Shown: in pieces, positions 1 through 7,210 of the stretch
Numbering within the stretch: the stretch's first letter is position 1
Layout: the number at the start of each line of letters is the position of its first letter
Assembly: GCA_964537035.1 (NCBI GenBank)
Contig: CAZIAK010000079.1
Coordinates: 1 to 14,944 of the forward strand
Origin: CAZIAK01 sp964537035
GTDB taxonomy: Bacteria > Planctomycetota > B15-G4
Reading direction: 5' to 3'
DNA length: 14,944 nt
The notes under the pieces: model-generated
Databases searched by the model: none
Seen by the model: only the letters and a program-made list of their open reading frames with translations
Told to the model about the DNA's origin: nothing
Made by a program: the position numbers and the translations under genes

Positions 1-25
1 CCTAGCAGGCCAGGCCCTTCAGGGA

Positions 26-31
26 TAGAAT
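26..31 (+). promoter_or_regulatory. Candidate -10 element upstream of the glycan operon
   Basis: TAGAAT stands out in GC-rich DNA about 60 nt before the methyltransferase start. The same 9-mer ATAGAATGG recurs at 10911-10919 before the histidine kinase, which suggests a common sigma-70-type -10. No convincing -35 is seen here, and the window edge cuts the upstream context. Confidence 0.2.
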
Positions 32-77
32 GGCGCGCCGCTGCGGGCAGGCAGTCCAAGGCATGAGGATCGAGAAA

Positions 78-84
78 AAGGGAG
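78..84 (+). promoter_or_regulatory. Ribosome binding site deciding a TTG start
   Basis: AAGGGAG lies 6 nt upstream of TTG at 91. No ATG or GTG in the methyltransferase frame has a comparable site, so this supports TTG as the start. An out-of-frame ATG at 63 opens only a 16-codon ORF that runs into the gene and is probably meaningless. Confidence 0.5.
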
Positions 85-90
85 ACCTCA

Positions 91-1689
91 TTGGTCGCGT
101 CACCATCGATTGAGTCCACCAAAAGCAGGGAGCCGTCCTCTGTGCGGCTGAGCTCGTCTGAGCCGTTGATCCTCTCCGAGGAGACGCCCTTCGAGGTAGC
201 GCCTCCCCCTGGGATGAGTGATGACTGCTTGACCGATTGGGTTTGCTGGCGAGACCTGGCTCATGTCTGGCCCCACCGGTTCGGGCTGGTGTTGCTTGCC
301 GGTGCTCGCGCTGTCTTCGCGCCCATCGACGTGTCGCCGCACACGACCCTGTTCCTGACCGCAGGAGCGGCCCTGGGCGAGATCAGCCACGACGGCCTTG
401 ACCTGCTGGTGCGCTTCTCTCCGCAGCTGGCTGATGGCGGCGAGGGGCCCGAAGAGACCCTGCTCTCACGGCACATCCCGAGCTTTGACCCCTCTGATCC
501 TTGGGTGGAGATCACCCTGCCCCTGGGGGCCCTGGTCTCCGGTCCGGGCACGATCTCCGTGGGCTGCGGTCCGGGCCCTCTCGGGGAGCCTGGCGCCGAT
601 TGGTTGGCCGTCTACGAGCTGGTCATTGGCCCGTCGGCCGACCTGGCTCTCAACCGGGCCCGGGGTCATGGCGGGCGGCGCTTCTCTGCCGACCTGGCCC
701 GCTTCGAACAGCGTCAGGACACAGCGCAGCTGGATCAGAACAGCGACTATGCCGGGTCGGCGCTCGTGGCAGCGGTGCGTCAGGGTCTGGCCCCTGCGGC
801 AGGATCGGTGATCACTCTCGAGCGGCACCTGGCGGCGGCCACCTCTGCCATCGAACTGGCCAACCGCGAGCTGGCCAAGGGGCTGCAGCACAATCCCCCT
901 GACTTTCAGCAGCGGCTGGCTACCCGGCTGGCAGCGCTGCGCAGAGCGACCTCAGGGGCCTCACGAAAACTGCGCGTCTTGTCGTTGTGCAGCGGAGTGG
1001 GGCGTTTCGAGCGCGCGCTGATGCAGGGCATCTCCCCCGAGGCCGTGTCCTTGACGTTGCTCGACTGCAACATCGACGTGGCTCAGGTGACGGCCATGCG
1101 CCTCGGCGCGGCGTGCGACGAGGTGACGGTGGTCGAAGGGGACGTGAATCACCTCGACCTGCAAGGCGAGCGTTACGACGTGGTCCTCTGCGTGTCGGGG
1201 TTGCACCACCTGATCGAGCTGGAGCATGTGCTCTCCACGGTCTCCGAGAGTCTTGAGCCTGACGGTGAGTTCTGGAGCATCGCCGAGTTCGTAGGTCGCA
1301 ACGGCCACCGGTTGTGGCCAGGGGCCCGGGCTGTGGCCAACGAGTTCTTCAAGGCGCTGCCGGAGACCTACCGGGTCTCTCGCGCTGCTGGCGGGGTCGC
1401 AGAGATTGACCACGAGCTTTCAGATCTCGATCACTCGATCCAGACCCTTGAAGGGGTGCGTAGCCAAGAGATCGAAGGCCTGCTGGGGCAGCACTTCACC
1501 CAGGAAGACGTGCAGACCCGGTCGTGCTTCCTGTGGAGCCTGCTCGATCCTGCCTACGTAGCGAACTACGACCTGCACGCTGAAGAGTCCGTCGAGATCA
1601 TTCGTCAGGCAGCCCAGCTTGACGTGAGCCATCAGCGGGCGGGTGGACGCCCGGCCATGCTGAATGGCGTCTATCGAAAGTCCAGCTAG
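91..1689 (+). CDS. SAM-dependent methyltransferase with N-terminal extension (glycan cluster)
   Basis: Predicted 532-residue class I (Rossmann) methyltransferase. The SAM-binding motif I is visible as LSLCSGVGRFE around residues 297-307. The acidic residue at the end of strand 2 is D325 in LLDCN, and YDVVLCVSGLHHL looks like the motif IV region. The ~290 residues before the fold are unusual: a Ser/Pro-rich start, then roughly residues 70-195 rich in alternating hydrophobics like a beta-sandwich, then a helical stretch near 235-290. The start is a TTG placed 6 nt after GGGAG (80-84); an in-frame ATG at 214 is an alternative without a good ribosome site. The next gene, a glycosyltransferase, overlaps its end, so I infer the substrate is a sugar or glycan intermediate, but nothing in the sequence fixes the acceptor. 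Confident of the fold, unsure of the substrate. Confidence 0.85.
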   Translation: MVASPSIESTKSREPSSVRLSSSEPLILSEETPFEVAPPPGMSDDCLTDWVCWRDLAHVWPHRFGLVLLAGARAVFAPIDVSPHTTLFLTAGAALGEISHDGLDLLVRFSPQLADGGEGPEETLLSRHIPSFDPSDPWVEITLPLGALVSGPGTISVGCGPGPLGEPGADWLAVYELVIGPSADLALNRARGHGGRRFSADLARFEQRQDTAQLDQNSDYAGSALVAAVRQGLAPAAGSVITLERHLAAATSAIELANRELAKGLQHNPPDFQQRLATRLAALRRATSGASRKLRVLSLCSGVGRFERALMQGISPEAVSLTLLDCNIDVAQVTAMRLGAACDEVTVVEGDVNHLDLQGERYDVVLCVSGLHHLIELEHVLSTVSESLEPDGEFWSIAEFVGRNGHRLWPGARAVANEFFKALPETYRVSRAAGGVAEIDHELSDLDHSIQTLEGVRSQEIEGLLGQHFTQEDVQTRSCFLWSLLDPAYVANYDLHAEESVEIIRQAAQLDVSHQRAGGRPAMLNGVYRKSS

Positions 1690-4114
1690 GGTGGGACGGA
1701 AGCCACGGAGCGCGCCTGCGCCTGCGCCCGAGCCGGCCTCAAGGCGAGGAGGCAAGAGCCAGGCAGAGGCCCTGCGCCTCGAGCACGATCGCCTCCGTGA
1801 GGCCTCCATCGCAGCCAAGATCGAGCTGGACATCCTGAGGGCTCAGCTCGCCGAGGGGCAGACCCAGCAGGAGCAGCTCAACTCGGACCTCCAGCACAGC
1901 CTTGAAGCTCGCGCCCAGCTTCAAGAGGAGGTCGGTCGGCTCAACGCCCTCTGCTCAGACTTCGAGCAGGCGCTCCAAGAGGCCACCGAGTCCTTGGGTT
2001 GGCGGATCACCCACCAGATTCGCCGCACCACTGGCGCCGGCCGCCGGGTGGTCTGGTCTGGACTGCGCCGCTGCTACCAGGTGATCCCCCTGCCCCGGTC
2101 TGTGCGTTGGTCGGCTCGGGCGGCGTTCTTCGAGACGTTTGGCTTCTTGCTCAAGGGCAAGCCTGCCTATCGCTCTTATGAAGTCGCCCGGGGACTGCGG
2201 CAGCGACTGGGGGGGGCCACGGCCGAGCCGGTTTCTGCAGAAGAGACCGGGCTCAGCGACTACGTGTTCTTCGGGGTCATCGACTGGCACCTGCGCTACC
2301 AGCGCCCGCAGCATCTGGCGGCGGGCATGGCCGACCGGGGCCATCGGGTGTTCTACGTCAGCCCGAACTTCGTCAACCACGGCGAGCCTGGCGCGGCGGT
2401 TGAGGCCCTCGACCCGTCCGGTCGGCTGCTCTCCGTGCGGCTGCACGTGAAGGGCTCGCCGGTCATCTACTCTGAACACGGCTCCCCTGCCCAGCGGGCA
2501 CAGATCAGGGAGTCCTTGGCGGGGTTGCTGAGAGACTTCTCGTCCGAGGGCATCATCGCGGTGCTCCACCACCCGTTCTGGACCGACATCGCCGACACCT
2601 TGCCCTTGCGGCGCATGGTCTACGACTGCCTCGACCACCACGGCGGCTTCAGCAACACGTCCCGGGCCATGGTCGACGCTGAGAGCCATCTGATCGATCG
2701 CTCCGACATGCTCGTCACCACGGCGCACTGGCTGAGAGACCGGCTGAACGAGGACGCGCCAGGCAAGCCCGTGGCCCTGGTGCCGAACGCCTGCGACTAC
2801 GAGTTCTTTGCCAGGCGTCCCGAAGAGGTCTTCGCCGACGCCTCGGGCCGCCAGGTGATCGGCTACGTGGGCGCCATCGCCGATTGGTTCGACGTAGACC
2901 TCGTGGGCGCCGTGGCCTGGGCCTTCCCCGAGTGCCTGGTGTTGCTCGTTGGGGCTGACACCTGCGAGGCGGAGGCGCGGCTGGCGAAGCATGGCAACGT
3001 CCTCTTCATCGGTGAGGTGCCCTACGACCGCTTGACCTACTACGTCTACGGCATGGACGTGTGCACCATTCCCTTCCAGGTCATCCCCCTGACCTTGGCC
3101 ACCAATCCGGTGAAGGTCTTCGAGTATCTGGCGGCGGGGCGCGAAGTGGTCTCCACGGCCCTGCCCGAGGTGGCCATGCTGGGCGATGTGGCGGCCATCG
3201 TCGCAGACGATCGCTCCGAGTTCATGGCTGGCCTGACCGCGGCACTCGAAAGGGTGGGAGACAAGAAGGCGGCGGCCGCCCGGCGTCGCTTTGCGGCGGC
3301 GAACACCTGGGCCCACCGGGTGGCCGCCTTCGATGAGTCCGTGGCAGCCATCACGCCGCCCAGGGCCAGCGTGGTGATCATCACCTACAACGGCCTCGAG
3401 CTGACCCGCCGGTGTGTCGAGTCGATCCTGGCCTGCAACGATGGCTGCGAGATCGAGCTCATCTTCGTGGACAACGACAGCCAGGACGAGACCCCGAGCT
3501 ACCTGCGCAAGTTCTGCAAGAAGAACGATGACGCCATCGCGGTCCTGAACGATGAAAATCTGGGCTTCGCGGCCGCGGTCAATCAGGGCATGGAGCGGGC
3601 TCGTTACAAGCACATCGTGGTGATGAACAACGACACGGTGGTGTCGCCCGGCTGGCTGTCGGCCATGGTGCGCCATGTGCAGCGCGACCCATCCATCGGC
3701 ATCATCGGCCCCATGACCAACAACATCGGCAATGAGGCCCGGGTCGAGATGCAGTACCAAGATCCTGCCCAGATGGGGGCAGAGGTCAGGGAGCTGCTGC
3801 TGGCGAAGCAGGGCCAGCGCTTCGAGCTGTCGGTCACTGCCTTCTTCTGCGTGCTCATCCCCAGGGCGACCTACGAGGCCATCGGCGGGCTCGACGAGAT
3901 CTTCGGGCGGGGCTTCTTCGAGGACGACGACTACTGCTGCCGGGTGCGCGAGATCGGCCAGAAGGTGATGTGTGCCGAGGACGCCTTCGTTCACCACGAG
4001 CTGTCCGCCTCTTTCGGCAAGCTGCCCACGTTGGACAAGCAGCGCCTGTTCGAGGAGAACCGCAAGAAGTATGAAGCCAAGTGGGGCGAATGGAAGCCTC
4101 ACGAGTATCGTTAG
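1664..4114 (+). CDS. Coiled-coil bifunctional glycosyltransferase (GT4-like + GT2)
   Basis: 816 residues with three parts. Residues ~26-105 are a charged coiled coil, ending in SLGWRITHQIRR (110-121), a version of the 'SxGWRxTxPLR' motif common in O-antigen and capsule glycosyltransferases. Residues ~198-545 resemble GT4/GT-B enzymes: an N-terminal block with DWHLRYQRPQHLA as in TuaH-like proteins, and a donor-site-like VKVFEYLAAGREVV at ~483-496. Residues ~567-800 are a GT-A family 2 domain: VVIITYNG, the strand ending VDNDS (~602), MNNDTVV (~654; the NDD/DXD-like site) and FFEDDDYCCR (~750-758) as the catalytic acidic cluster. It probably adds two sugars in turn to a surface polysaccharide on the cytoplasmic face. 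The start overlaps the methyltransferase by 26 bp, so translational coupling is likely. An in-frame GTG at 1691, just after the upstream stop, is an alternative start. Confidence 0.88.
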   Translation: MASIESPARVGRKPRSAPAPAPEPASRRGGKSQAEALRLEHDRLREASIAAKIELDILRAQLAEGQTQQEQLNSDLQHSLEARAQLQEEVGRLNALCSDFEQALQEATESLGWRITHQIRRTTGAGRRVVWSGLRRCYQVIPLPRSVRWSARAAFFETFGFLLKGKPAYRSYEVARGLRQRLGGATAEPVSAEETGLSDYVFFGVIDWHLRYQRPQHLAAGMADRGHRVFYVSPNFVNHGEPGAAVEALDPSGRLLSVRLHVKGSPVIYSEHGSPAQRAQIRESLAGLLRDFSSEGIIAVLHHPFWTDIADTLPLRRMVYDCLDHHGGFSNTSRAMVDAESHLIDRSDMLVTTAHWLRDRLNEDAPGKPVALVPNACDYEFFARRPEEVFADASGRQVIGYVGAIADWFDVDLVGAVAWAFPECLVLLVGADTCEAEARLAKHGNVLFIGEVPYDRLTYYVYGMDVCTIPFQVIPLTLATNPVKVFEYLAAGREVVSTALPEVAMLGDVAAIVADDRSEFMAGLTAALERVGDKKAAAARRRFAAANTWAHRVAAFDESVAAITPPRASVVIITYNGLELTRRCVESILACNDGCEIELIFVDNDSQDETPSYLRKFCKKNDDAIAVLNDENLGFAAAVNQGMERARYKHIVVMNNDTVVSPGWLSAMVRHVQRDPSIGIIGPMTNNIGNEARVEMQYQDPAQMGAEVRELLLAKQGQRFELSVTAFFCVLIPRATYEAIGGLDEIFGRGFFEDDDYCCRVREIGQKVMCAEDAFVHHELSASFGKLPTLDKQRLFEENRKKYEAKWGEWKPHEYR

Positions 4115-4182
4115 TCGGCCCCCCGGCCGCGCAGAAGTGTGCGCCTTGCGGGTCATCCCGTGAAACCGAGAAGACAGTCGAA

Positions 4183-5070
4183 ATGGTGACGAGAGAAGTG
4201 ACGACAGATGAGACTCCAGGGGCGTCGGCGAGCCCCTCCGGGCAGGCCACGTCGAGCAGGGTTGATCCTGTCTTCATCGTGGGCTCTCCTCGGTCGGGCA
4301 CCAGCGCGTTCGCCTGGGCCCTGGCCCAGCACAGGCTGTTGGTCACCGGGCCAGAATCTGACTTCTTGTACTACCTGCTCAAGGGCGGGCCGCAGTCCCC
4401 CTTGCGCCAGGTGTATCTGCAGGGTGTTGAGACGCCTGCAGGGCTCAAGGGCCGCTGGCTCCAGAGTCAGAAAGTGGCCTGGGACGAGTTTGTTTCCCAC
4501 GCAGGGGAGGGCTTCGCGTCGCTCTTTGCCAGCCGCACCCACGGGGCTCGCTGGATCGATTCGTCTCCGTCCAACACGTTGGTGGTCGAAGACCTGAAGC
4601 TCATGTTTCCGTCGTCACGGTTTGTCCACGTGCTGCGTGACGGGCGGTCGGTGGTCAGCTCCATGATCGCTTCGTCGTTCCCGGTCAAGTTCGCCTCCAG
4701 CTTCACCAACGCGTGTGAGACGTGGTCGGTCTATGCAGCCAAGGCGCACGGGTTCTGCGAAGCCCACCCAGAGTGCAGCTGGGAGGTGCGCAACGAAGAC
4801 TGGTCGGCGGACGCGGAAGGTGAGCTGCGCAAGGTCTTCACCAGCCTCGGCGTCGATTACGATGAACGGGCCGAGAAGTTCCTGATGAAGAAGCGCATCA
4901 ACTCCAGCTTCAACGCAGGAGCAGGGGCCGAGGCGCCTGCCACCGAGGCCGCGCCGGTGAAGGACAAGAGCCACGTGTGGACGGCCTGGACCACCCGGCA
5001 GAAGCGCACCTTTCTCGACATCGCGGGAGAGACCATGGAACGCCTGGGCTACGACCGCAATCTCGACTGA
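4183..5070 (+). CDS. PAPS-dependent sulfotransferase
   Basis: About 295 residues, matching the Sulfotransfer_3-type family that moves sulfate from PAPS to an acceptor hydroxyl. The 5'-phosphosulfate loop is GSPRSGTS at residues 34-41. The 3'-phosphate site is HVLRDGRSVVSSM, with R152 and S160 eight apart as in the family. The reading frame is open back to a GTG at 4081 and an ATG at 4090 inside the glycosyltransferase gene. I chose ATG 4183 because the extra ~34 residues look like untranslated sequence and family members begin shortly before the P-loop; no strong Shine-Dalgarno helps. It lies 68 bp behind the glycosyltransferase on the same strand, so the substrate is probably the polysaccharide made there, giving a sulfated surface glycan. 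This is inferred from context. No signal peptide or TM segment is seen. Confidence 0.85.
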   Translation: MVTREVTTDETPGASASPSGQATSSRVDPVFIVGSPRSGTSAFAWALAQHRLLVTGPESDFLYYLLKGGPQSPLRQVYLQGVETPAGLKGRWLQSQKVAWDEFVSHAGEGFASLFASRTHGARWIDSSPSNTLVVEDLKLMFPSSRFVHVLRDGRSVVSSMIASSFPVKFASSFTNACETWSVYAAKAHGFCEAHPECSWEVRNEDWSADAEGELRKVFTSLGVDYDERAEKFLMKKRINSSFNAGAGAEAPATEAAPVKDKSHVWTAWTTRQKRTFLDIAGETMERLGYDRNLD

Positions 5071-5073
5071 CCG

Positions 5074-6918
5074 TCAGCGCAAGTAGCCCAGCTGGCGGAG
5101 GTCTTGCTCTGCCGAGGTCGCGTCGCTCTGAAAGTCGGCGATCAACGTCTTCGAGAAGGCCAGGCCCTCGTCCCGGTAGCGGCTGAAGCGTTCGGCGAGC
5201 GTCCGCTCGAGATCAGCGTCGTCGTGGGGGACCTCGTTCTTCCCTGTGCGCTCAAGCGATGTGTCGACGAGCTGCCGCTCGTTGTCGGTGAAGTTGAGGG
5301 TCAGCTTGTGGGGGCCGAGACGCACGGCGGAGAGCTCGTCGTTGAAGAGCTGAAAGTCGGCGAAGAGCAGGCGTTCGTTGAGGGGCTCGGCGAGCAGGGA
5401 ATGACCTCCCGCAGGGCCCAGGTCGGCGGGCGCGCATCCCGCCACGTCGAGCACCGTGGGGTAGATGTCCATGAGGCTGGCGCTGCGCCCGTCAACCAGC
5501 GGCCGCTGGGGCAGAGCGCTCGGGTAGCGCACCAGCAGGGGCACATGGAGCAGCTCCTCGACCATGCTGTTGCCGTGCCCAGTGGACGGGCGCTTGTCCA
5601 TGAGGCTCTCACCATGGTCGGAGTAGAAGACCACCATGCTCTGGTCCAGGCCCAGGGCGTCGTCCCAGCCCCTGAGCAGGGCACCGATGGCTGCGTCCGT
5701 GTCCTTGACAGTTTGGCCATAGCTGGCCTTCACGGTCGCTTCGCTGAACTCGGATCTGGCCAGCCCGGGGTGTTCCTTGTCGAAGTACCAGGGCTTCCAT
5801 TGATGGACGTCGAGGTAGTGCACCAGCAGAAACGTGGGGCGCGTCTTGTCCATGCGCTGCAGCATGGCCAGGGCCTGCTCGGTGACGCCGGGCCCGTTCA
5901 CGACGCCTGTGCGGGCCACCACCTCGCCGCCGTCCCGGAACAAACCTGAGGTGTGGTAGAGCGGGTTGGAGACGACCATCCCCGTGGCGTAGCCCTCTGC
6001 ACGCAGACGTTCGGGCAAGGTCTCAAGCTGTCGCGAGAACGTGGTGATGAGCACGTCCTGCCCGGCGTGGGGGCGTACGAAGAACCCCGGGGGCACGGGC
6101 TCATCTGTGCCGGACTCCCGGCTGTCCGCCCGATAGCCCGTGTTGTGATAGCGGGGGGGAAGACCGGTGAGGGTCGAGGTGATCGAGGGCAGGGTCCACG
6201 AGGCCGTGGCGTAGGCCGAGGAGTAGTTCACCGCTGTGGACGTGGCCGCTGCAAGCTGAGGCATGAGCTCGGCGTGTTCGCCCCCCAGGGAGTAGTCGGC
6301 GCGATGGGTGTCCGAGCAGATGAGCAAGATGTGGGGCGGCCGTTGCGCCGCAGCAACCCGGGGGACCAGGCGGGGCAGGGCCACCATGCCCGTGCTCTCT
6401 GGCTCGTCTCCAGCGCCTGGGGCGGGAGTGAAGCGCCAGCCCAGCTGCAGCCGCCGACCTGCGAGCGCGGACAGGTCGATGGCCTCAGCATGCTCGAGCA
6501 ACTCCCAGCGCTCGTCCCCTTGCAGGCTGTCGAGGGAGCGGGTCTCGAAGCTGCCCAGTGACAGGGTCTCGTCGTCGAGCTGCGCCGTGACCTCCAACGC
6601 ACCTCGCGCCGACCGTGACTCGGTGTGCAACGCAACGAAGGAGAGGTCTGTGACGGGGGGCACGACAAAGCTCGTCTCTGTCTCGAGAGTGGGCGAGACC
6701 AGGAACCCGGACACGGTGAGTAAGGGCTTGCCACGGCCCAGCAGAATCGACCGGGGTTGGCCCAGGAGATCGATCAACGACGTGGCCGACCCAGGCTGAT
6801 CTTCTGTGGGCGCTGGCGCCGGGTCGTCCGCGCAGGAGACCAGCAGCGCCAGGCAGCTGACGAGGCCCGCCAAGAGAGGGCGTGACGGCCCGGACGAGGT
6901 GTGGCGGGGCTGGGTCAT
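5074..6918 (-). CDS. Alkaline-phosphatase/sulfatase-superfamily lipoprotein, Thr nucleophile
   Basis: About 614 residues from an ATG at 6918. This start is chosen because it begins a lipoprotein signal: hydrophobic LLAGLVSCLALLVSC, with lipobox LVSC before a charged, Pro-rich linker. The frame is open further upstream to 7374, but that would run into the divergent transporter gene. After a ~150-residue beta-rich region comes the hydrolase fold: HILLICSDTHRAD (metal Asp203 and Thr204), ASWTLPSITS, YSDHGESL (D434, H435) and GHGN (H448). In true sulfatases the nucleophile is the Cys of C-x-P-x-R, converted to formylglycine; here that position is T242 in T-L-P-S-I, so formylglycine chemistry is not possible. 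Thr nucleophiles are known in phosphatases and phosphoethanolamine or glycerophosphate transferases of this superfamily. A lipid-anchored phosphoester or sulfate-type hydrolase or transferase acting outside the cytoplasm is likely. The substrate is unknown. Confidence 0.83.
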   Translation of the reverse strand: MTQPRHTSSGPSRPLLAGLVSCLALLVSCADDPAPAPTEDQPGSATSLIDLLGQPRSILLGRGKPLLTVSGFLVSPTLETETSFVVPPVTDLSFVALHTESRSARGALEVTAQLDDETLSLGSFETRSLDSLQGDERWELLEHAEAIDLSALAGRRLQLGWRFTPAPGAGDEPESTGMVALPRLVPRVAAAQRPPHILLICSDTHRADYSLGGEHAELMPQLAAATSTAVNYSSAYATASWTLPSITSTLTGLPPRYHNTGYRADSRESGTDEPVPPGFFVRPHAGQDVLITTFSRQLETLPERLRAEGYATGMVVSNPLYHTSGLFRDGGEVVARTGVVNGPGVTEQALAMLQRMDKTRPTFLLVHYLDVHQWKPWYFDKEHPGLARSEFSEATVKASYGQTVKDTDAAIGALLRGWDDALGLDQSMVVFYSDHGESLMDKRPSTGHGNSMVEELLHVPLLVRYPSALPQRPLVDGRSASLMDIYPTVLDVAGCAPADLGPAGGHSLLAEPLNERLLFADFQLFNDELSAVRLGPHKLTLNFTDNERQLVDTSLERTGKNEVPHDDADLERTLAERFSRYRDEGLAFSKTLIADFQSDATSAEQDLRQLGYLR

Positions 6919-7019
6919 GGTCGGTCTCAGGGCTCTGATCGGGCTCGGCTTGAAGGCGCGCTGCGGCGGGGGCGGCAGTCTACCGATCGCAGGGTGGGGG
7001 AGCCTCAGACCCTCCATGG

Positions 7020-7061
7020 AAAGAGCTAACTTATTACTGACAAATGGCTTGAGAGCTCTTT
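7020..7061. repeat. 8-bp inverted repeat around an AT-rich island in a divergent promoter region
   Basis: AAAGAGCT (7020-7027) and AGCTCTTT (7054-7061) are exact reverse complements separated by 26 nt of unusually AT-rich DNA. They sit between the divergent lipoprotein and transporter genes. The repeat could be an operator or form part of promoters. No clean -35/-10 pair is seen inside it on either strand. The rest of 6919-7210 shows only weak promoter-like hexamers such as ATGAGT-N17-TAGGAT (7129-7157) on the + strand. Confidence 0.35.
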
Positions 7062-7198
7062 GGCCGCCAGGCGGGTCGCCGAGGGAGCGGTCTCCGCCAC
7101 GGAGCATCCGTCGCTTTTGGGCTCTGTAATGAGTCTCAAGTCGGAACATCGTAGGATCACCGCACTCGCCATTTTTCGAAAGTGCCCCACGTTCAAGC

Positions 7199-7203
7199 AA
7201 GGA
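7199..7203 (+). promoter_or_regulatory. Ribosome binding site of the transporter gene
   Basis: AAGGA lies 7 nt before ATG 7211. It fixes the transporter start and supports keeping the opposite-strand lipoprotein gene out of this region. Confidence 0.55.
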
Positions 7204-7210
7204 AACCCGG

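Noticed and set aside
63..113. Small ORF of 16 codons overlapping the methyltransferase start
   Set aside because: It has no Shine-Dalgarno, regulatory codon run or attenuator-like hairpin, so a leader peptide is not supported.
1955..4156. A 733-codon open frame on the - strand, opposite the glycosyltransferase
   Set aside because: The translation is rich in His, Arg, Gly, Val and Asp with no recognisable domain. The opposite frame carries clear GT4 and GT2 motifs. Long stop-free antisense frames are expected from GC-rich codon bias.
5104..5949. A 281-codon open frame on the + strand, opposite the lipoprotein
   Set aside because: No motif. The - strand frame has a signal peptide and metal-site motifs, so this is a shadow.
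6919..7210. FNR/Dnr-type box (TTGAT-N4-ATCAA) upstream of the nitrate/nitrite transporter
   Set aside because: I searched by eye because of the NarK homology and found no acceptable match.
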